Assembly: GCA_030039105.1 (NCBI GenBank)
Contig: JASHQO010000520.1
Coordinates: 1 to 8,621, forward strand
Length of the DNA stretch: 8,621 bases
Source of the DNA: Xanthobacteraceae bacterium
GTDB lineage: Bacteria; Pseudomonadota; Alphaproteobacteria; Rhizobiales; Xanthobacteraceae
Direction: 5' to 3'
Part shown: in pieces, positions 5,471-8,621 of the stretch
Numbering within the stretch: the first letter of the stretch is position 1
Layout of the letters: every line of letters begins with the position of its first letter
Position numbers and translations under genes: made by a program
Notes under the pieces: model-generated
What the model was told of the DNA's origin: nothing
The model's input: only the letters and a program-made list of their open reading frames with translations
Databases searched by the model: none

Positions 5471-7300
5471 GTGCGCTACGCGGCGACCGCACTCGAGGCT
5501 TTGCTTGGCGCAATTGTTGAGATTTTGGCTGCAGCGCTGGTTGTGGCCGAGATCGTCATTCTGTTCAGCGGCGTGGTCGCGCGTTACGGTCTCGATCATC
5601 CGCTGGTCTGGTCCGACGAGTTAGCGTCGATCCTGTTTCTGTGGCTTGCGATGCTTGGTGCGGTAATCGCATTCCGCCGCAACGAGCATATGCGCATGGC
5701 CGCGGCTACCTCGATCCTGCCGCCGCCGAGCCGGGCGACGTTCGATCTGTTCGCAACTTGCGCTGCGCTGGCGTTTCTGCTGCTGATCGTCTGGCCGTCG
5801 TATCAATACGCGCAGGATGAAACATTCATCACCACGCCTGCGCTGGGGCTCAACAGCGTCTGGCGTGCTGCGGCTCTGCCGTGCGGCACGGTGCTGATGG
5901 CGATCTTCGCGCTTCTGCGATTGACGCGCGCCCAATCGCCGCGAGCGATTGCGATCTCGGTCGGTGCGACCGCGGCTGTCGTCGCGTTGTTCTGGCTCGC
6001 CGCGCCGATCTTCCATCAGCTCGGCAATCTCAACCTTCTGATCTTCTTCGTCGGCGTGGTTGCCGCGACCGTGTTCGCCGGCGTGCCGATTGCGTTCGCC
6101 TTCGGCCTCGCCGTTTTTGGCTATCTCGCACTGTCGACCCACACGCCGCTCATGGTCCTGGTCGGCCGCATGGACGAGGGCATGAGCCATCTCATTCTGC
6201 TGGCGGTGCCGCTGTTCGTCTTCCTCGGCCTGCTCATCGAGATGACCGGGATGGCGCAGGCCATGGTGGCGTTTCTCGCAAGCCTGCTCGGCCATATCCG
6301 CGGCGGGCTGCACTATGTGCTGGTCGCCGCGATGTATCTGGTGTCCGGCATTTCCGGCTCCAAGGCCGCCGACATGGCCGCCGTGGCGCCGGTGCTGTTT
6401 CCGGAAATGAAGGACCGCGGCGCCAAGCCGGGCGACTTGGTCGCCTTGTTGTCCGCGACCGGGGCGCAGACCGAGACCATCCCGCCGAGCCTGGTGCTGA
6501 TCACCATCGGCTCGGTCACCGGCGTGTCGATCGCCGCACTGTTCACCGGCGGCCTGTTGCCGGGCGTGGTCTTGGCGATCCTGCTTTGCTTCGTCGTGCG
6601 CTGGCGCTATCGGGGCGACGATCTTGCCCACGTCAAGCGCGCTCGCGCGGGAGAGATCGGTCGCACGTTTGTCATAGCGCTGCCGGCGCTGGCGCTGCCG
6701 TTCCTGATCCGCGCCGCCGTCGTCGAAGGCGTCGCCACTGCCACCGAAGTCTCGACCATCGGTATCGTCTATTCGGCCATGGTTGGCCTCTTCGTCTATC
6801 GTCGCTTCGACTGGGCCGCGCTGAAGTCGATGCTGGTGTCGACGGCGTGCCTGTCGGGGGCGATCCTGCTGATCATCGGCACCGCAACGGGCATGGCCTG
6901 GGGTCTCACCCAATCCGGGTTCTCGCGCTCGCTCGCCGCGGCGATGACCGGGCTGCCAGGCGGCGCCGCAACCTTCATGGCCGCATCGATCGCCGCCTTC
7001 GTCGTGCTCGGCTCGGTGCTCGAGGGGATTCCGGCGATCGTGCTGTTCGGTCCGTTGTTGTTTCCAATCGCCAAAGCGGTCGGCATCCACGAGGTGCACT
7101 ATGCGATGGTCGTGATCCTTGCCATGGGCATCGGCCTATTCGCCCCGCCGTTCGGGGTCGGCTACTACGCGGCCTGCGCCATCGGCCGGGTCGAGCCGGC
7201 CGATGGCATGCGGCCGATCTGGGGCTACATGCTGGCGCTGGTCATCGGCACGGTCGTCGTTGCCGCGGTGCCGTGGATCTCGATCGGCTTCTTGAAATAA
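5471..7300 (+). CDS. dctQM: TRAP transporter permease, DctQ and DctM subunits fused
   Basis: A 609-residue inner-membrane protein carrying both TRAP membrane subunits in one chain, working with the upstream DctP-type receptor and driven by an ion gradient as in other TRAP systems. The DctQ part is about 1-155: membrane segments near 12-36, 47-68, 93-110 and 135-150, with the WSDE motif at 47-50. A further segment near 160-180 joins it to the DctM part (about 185-609), which includes VSGISGSKAADMAA (291-304), GAQTETIPPS (331-340), TATEVSTIG in the second half and the APPFGVGYY loop near the end. The start is GTG 5471, 6 bases after the dctP stop and without a clear Shine-Dalgarno, so coupling to dctP translation is likely. 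Fused QM proteins are known, for example SiaQM. Substrate unknown. Confidence 0.93.
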   Translation: MRYAATALEALLGAIVEILAAALVVAEIVILFSGVVARYGLDHPLVWSDELASILFLWLAMLGAVIAFRRNEHMRMAAATSILPPPSRATFDLFATCAALAFLLLIVWPSYQYAQDETFITTPALGLNSVWRAAALPCGTVLMAIFALLRLTRAQSPRAIAISVGATAAVVALFWLAAPIFHQLGNLNLLIFFVGVVAATVFAGVPIAFAFGLAVFGYLALSTHTPLMVLVGRMDEGMSHLILLAVPLFVFLGLLIEMTGMAQAMVAFLASLLGHIRGGLHYVLVAAMYLVSGISGSKAADMAAVAPVLFPEMKDRGAKPGDLVALLSATGAQTETIPPSLVLITIGSVTGVSIAALFTGGLLPGVVLAILLCFVVRWRYRGDDLAHVKRARAGEIGRTFVIALPALALPFLIRAAVVEGVATATEVSTIGIVYSAMVGLFVYRRFDWAALKSMLVSTACLSGAILLIIGTATGMAWGLTQSGFSRSLAAAMTGLPGGAATFMAASIAAFVVLGSVLEGIPAIVLFGPLLFPIAKAVGIHEVHYAMVVILAMGIGLFAPPFGVGYYAACAIGRVEPADGMRPIWGYMLALVIGTVVVAAVPWISIGFLK

Positions 7301-7389
7301 TCAATTTTGCAGTCCGCGGCCTGCGCAGCATCGTCGATCGCTATGGATACGCGCGCGATGCAGGCTATGCCAAACGCGAATTGTCTCAT
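7225..7389 (-). pseudogene. possible truncated gene start (signal-peptide remnant) or small ORF
   Basis: On the minus strand an ATG at 7389 is preceded 9 bases upstream by a perfect AGGAGG (7399-7404). The frame encodes 54 residues and stops at TAG 7225-7227. It begins MRQFAFGIACIARVSIAI and continues to AAQAADCKI, which looks like a signal peptide with an AQA cleavage site but with a core broken by Arg and by two Asp residues. The last 25 codons run antisense to the end of the TRAP permease and look like antisense reading, not a protein domain. The simplest inference is the leftover 5' end of a secreted-protein gene whose body was lost when the adjacent DNA was rearranged. A real small protein, or chance, remains possible. 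Confidence 0.3.
7319..7365. repeat. inverted repeat downstream of the TRAP permease
   Basis: The right arm CGATGCAGGC at 7356-7365 pairs with the left segment GCCTGC (7319-7324) plus ATCG (7330-7333), leaving five bases bulged and a 22-base loop. It begins 19 bases after the permease stop. It has no T-run on the plus strand, so it is not a standard intrinsic terminator, but it could end or stabilise the TRAP transcript. It also lies inside the minus-strand remnant. Confidence 0.35.
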
Positions 7390-7466
7390 CGTTGAACGCC
7401 TCCTGACAACGCCGATGCGCTTGTCATAGCATGGCGCAGCGAAATGCGATGGCGCCTGGAGACAAG
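7390..7466. promoter_or_regulatory. likely promoter/leader region of the amidohydrolase gene
   Basis: This 77-base stretch lies between the remnant start (7389, minus) and the preferred amidohydrolase start (7467, plus). It holds AGGAGG for the minus strand at 7399-7404 and GGAG at 7458-7461 for the plus strand. Two further in-frame ATGs, at 7431 and 7449, lie inside it but have poor ribosome binding sites. No promoter boxes could be assigned with confidence. Confidence 0.35.
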
Positions 7467-8456
7467 ATGCGCATTGTCACGCTCGAAGAACATTTCAGCC
7501 TGCTCATTCCGGGCGTCCAGAACCCGGCCGGGCCGCCCATCGCCGGCAATGCGCCGGCCGTCGTTGCCGACGCCGCCGACAAGATGACCGATATCGGCGC
7601 CGGTCGGCTCGCCGACATGGACCGCAACGGCATCACCGTCCAGGTGCTGTCGAAGGCGGGCATCCACATCACGCCGAGTGCCGATCAGTTCGAGGGCAAG
7701 GAGGCGATCGCCTTTGCGCAAAAGTTCAACGACGGCTTTGCCAAGAAAATTGCCGAGCGGCCCGATCGCTTTGCCGCATTCGCGCATCTGGCGGCGAGCA
7801 TCCCGGAAGCCGCAGCCGATGAATTGGAGCGCACCGTCACGCAATACGGCTTCAAGGGCGCTTTGATCAGCGGGACGATCGGTGGCGCCTTTCTCGACGA
7901 TCCGAAATTTGCGCCGCTATTGGCGCGGGCGGAGCAGCTCGACGTGCCGATCTACATCCACCCGGGCATGCCGCCCGCCGACATACGCAAGGCCTATTAC
8001 GAGGGCTTTTCGAAGAACATCAATTTCGGCCTCGCCACCTTCGCCTGGGGCTGGCACTACGAGGTCGCGCTGCACGTCATGCGGCTTGCGGTATCGGGCG
8101 CCATGGACAAGTACCCGAAGCTCAATTTCATCATCGGCCATATGGGCGAGGGCCTGCCGGCGATGCTGGCGCGCTGCGAGCATCAATTCCGCAACGAGCT
8201 GTCATTCCTGTCGCGGCCGCTGGCCAAGACCATCACCGACCAAGTCTACATCACGTCGGCCGGCTTTTTCACCAACCCGCCGTTCGTCGCGGCGCTCGAA
8301 ACCTTCGGCATCGACCGGCTGATGTTCTCGGTGGACTATCCTTACGCCAGCAACGCCGACGGCCGCGCGTTCCTGGACAAGCTGCCGCTGTCGCCCGCCG
8401 ACCTCGCGAAATTCGCTCACGGCAATGCCGATCGCTTGCTGAAGCTCAACGCTTAG
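7467..8456 (+). CDS. amidohydrolase-2 family protein, probable metal-dependent decarboxylase
   Basis: A 329-residue TIM-barrel protein of the ACMSD / gamma-resorcylate decarboxylase branch of the amidohydrolase superfamily, which removes CO2 from aromatic or related carboxylates using a bound metal. The metal-site motifs are visible: E-x-H in LEEH (E7, H9), H165 in IYIHP, H225 in GHMGEG and D290 in FSVDYP. The start at 7467 is preferred because GGAG lies 5 bases upstream and MRIVTLEEHF matches the family's N-terminus; ATGs at 7431 and 7449 would add 12 or 6 residues without a good ribosome binding site. No signal peptide, so cytoplasmic. It lies 166 bases after the TRAP permease on the same strand and overlaps the convergent molybdenum hydroxylase gene by 11 bases. 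A simple hydrolase role is possible, but the ligand pattern favours decarboxylation. Substrate unknown. Confidence 0.88.
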   Translation: MRIVTLEEHFSLLIPGVQNPAGPPIAGNAPAVVADAADKMTDIGAGRLADMDRNGITVQVLSKAGIHITPSADQFEGKEAIAFAQKFNDGFAKKIAERPDRFAAFAHLAASIPEAAADELERTVTQYGFKGALISGTIGGAFLDDPKFAPLLARAEQLDVPIYIHPGMPPADIRKAYYEGFSKNINFGLATFAWGWHYEVALHVMRLAVSGAMDKYPKLNFIIGHMGEGLPAMLARCEHQFRNELSFLSRPLAKTITDQVYITSAGFFTNPPFVAALETFGIDRLMFSVDYPYASNADGRAFLDKLPLSPADLAKFAHGNADRLLKLNA

Positions 8457-8621
8457 CGGAGCGCGCCCGCGTAATCGCTTCACGGACGCGCGCCGCCGAA
8501 ATCGGCGTCTCGAACACCGCCGCGCCGAGCGGCCGCAGCGCGTCGTTGACCGCATTGACGATCGCCGCCGGTGGGCCGATGGCGCCGTTCTCGCCGATGC
8601 CTTTGATACCGAACATCGAGA
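8446..8621 (-). CDS. molybdenum hydroxylase large subunit (CoxL/XdhB-like), C-terminal part
   Basis: Only the last 57 residues lie in the window; the gene begins beyond the right edge. The segment KGIGENGAIGPPAAIVNAVN, followed by DALRPLGAAVFETPIS, is the characteristic C-terminus of the molybdopterin-binding subunit of the xanthine dehydrogenase / aerobic CO dehydrogenase family. The Glu in GIGE corresponds to the conserved active-site glutamate near the molybdenum. The stop is TGA at 8446-8448, and the last 11 bases of coding sequence overlap the end of the amidohydrolase gene on the other strand. Such enzymes hydroxylate N-heterocycles, purines, aldehydes or CO; this fragment does not distinguish between them, and the active-site loop that marks true CO dehydrogenases is out of view. 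Confidence 0.85.
   Translation of the reverse strand, partial: SMFGIKGIGENGAIGPPAAIVNAVNDALRPLGAAVFETPISAARVREAITRARSAKR

Noticed and set aside
4994..5599. 201-codon minus-strand frame opposite dctP
   Set aside because: No domain, crosses the dctP/permease junction, composition typical of antisense reading.
5621..7099. 492-codon open frame on the minus strand opposite the TRAP permease
   Set aside because: Its product is rich in Arg, Asp, Gln and His with no recognisable domain, as expected for antisense of a GC-rich membrane protein gene. The plus-strand frame is a clear DctQM.
5881..7395. 504-codon plus-strand open frame in another frame of the permease
   Set aside because: Arg/Gly/His-rich composition with no domain; it is an out-of-frame reading of DctM caused by high GC.
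7431..7466. Upstream ATG starts (7431, 7449) for the amidohydrolase
   Set aside because: They add residues not typical of the family N-terminus and lack a good ribosome binding site; ATG 7467 has GGAG at proper spacing.
8202..8555. 117-codon minus-strand frame at the amidohydrolase/hydroxylase junction
   Set aside because: It is out of frame with the recognised CoxL-type C-terminus at 8446-8621 and runs antisense to the amidohydrolase.
1..8621. CRISPR array, tRNA, rRNA, insertion sequence or phage genes
   Set aside because: No regularly spaced repeats, cloverleaf-like segments, transposase motifs or phage structural proteins were seen; the window is nearly filled by the genes listed.

Overview
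The window looks like chromosomal DNA from a GC-rich alphaproteobacterium, most likely of the order Hyphomicrobiales (Rhizobiales). The reasons are strong G/C preference at third codon positions, a two-component pair that closely resembles rhizobial FeuP/FeuQ, and the mix of TRAP transport and aromatic or xenobiotic-type oxidoreductase genes. The placement is inferred from recognised protein families, not from a marker gene.

Layout, left to right. (1) Minus strand, 1-1184: a secreted trypsin-fold serine protease followed 42 bases downstream by a periplasmic c-type cytochrome that runs off the left edge. (2) A 61-base divergent intergenic region. (3) Plus strand, 1246-1917: a flavin nitroreductase-family protein. 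(4) Plus strand, 1980-4390: a tight cluster of a small exported PepSY-like protein, an OmpR/PhoP-class response regulator starting at TTG, and a PhoQ/FeuQ-type sensor kinase. A two-hexamer direct repeat with 11-base period lies just upstream and resembles a PhoP box. (5) Plus strand, 4448-7300: a TRAP transporter operon with a Tat-type signal on the solute-binding protein and a single fused DctQ-DctM permease. (6) A 166-base gap holding an inverted repeat and, on the minus strand, a short frame with a perfect Shine-Dalgarno and a damaged signal-peptide-like start. (7) Plus strand, 7467-8456: an amidohydrolase-2 family protein with the metal ligands of the decarboxylase branch. (8) Minus strand, 8446 to the right edge: the C-terminal end of a molybdenum hydroxylase large subunit (CoxL/xanthine dehydrogenase family), overlapping the amidohydrolase tail to tail by 11 bases.

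How the parts may work together: the PepSY-like protein, regulator and kinase form an envelope-sensing unit in which the small periplasmic protein probably tunes the kinase. The TRAP transporter, amidohydrolase/decarboxylase and molybdenum hydroxylase could together import and process an organic acid, possibly aromatic, but no substrate can be read from the sequence. I see no rRNA, tRNA, CRISPR array, insertion sequence or clear rho-independent terminator. The least ordinary items are the PepSY-regulator-kinase arrangement with its upstream repeat, the protease with no propeptide and an unusual specificity pocket, and the minus-strand remnant at 7225-7389.
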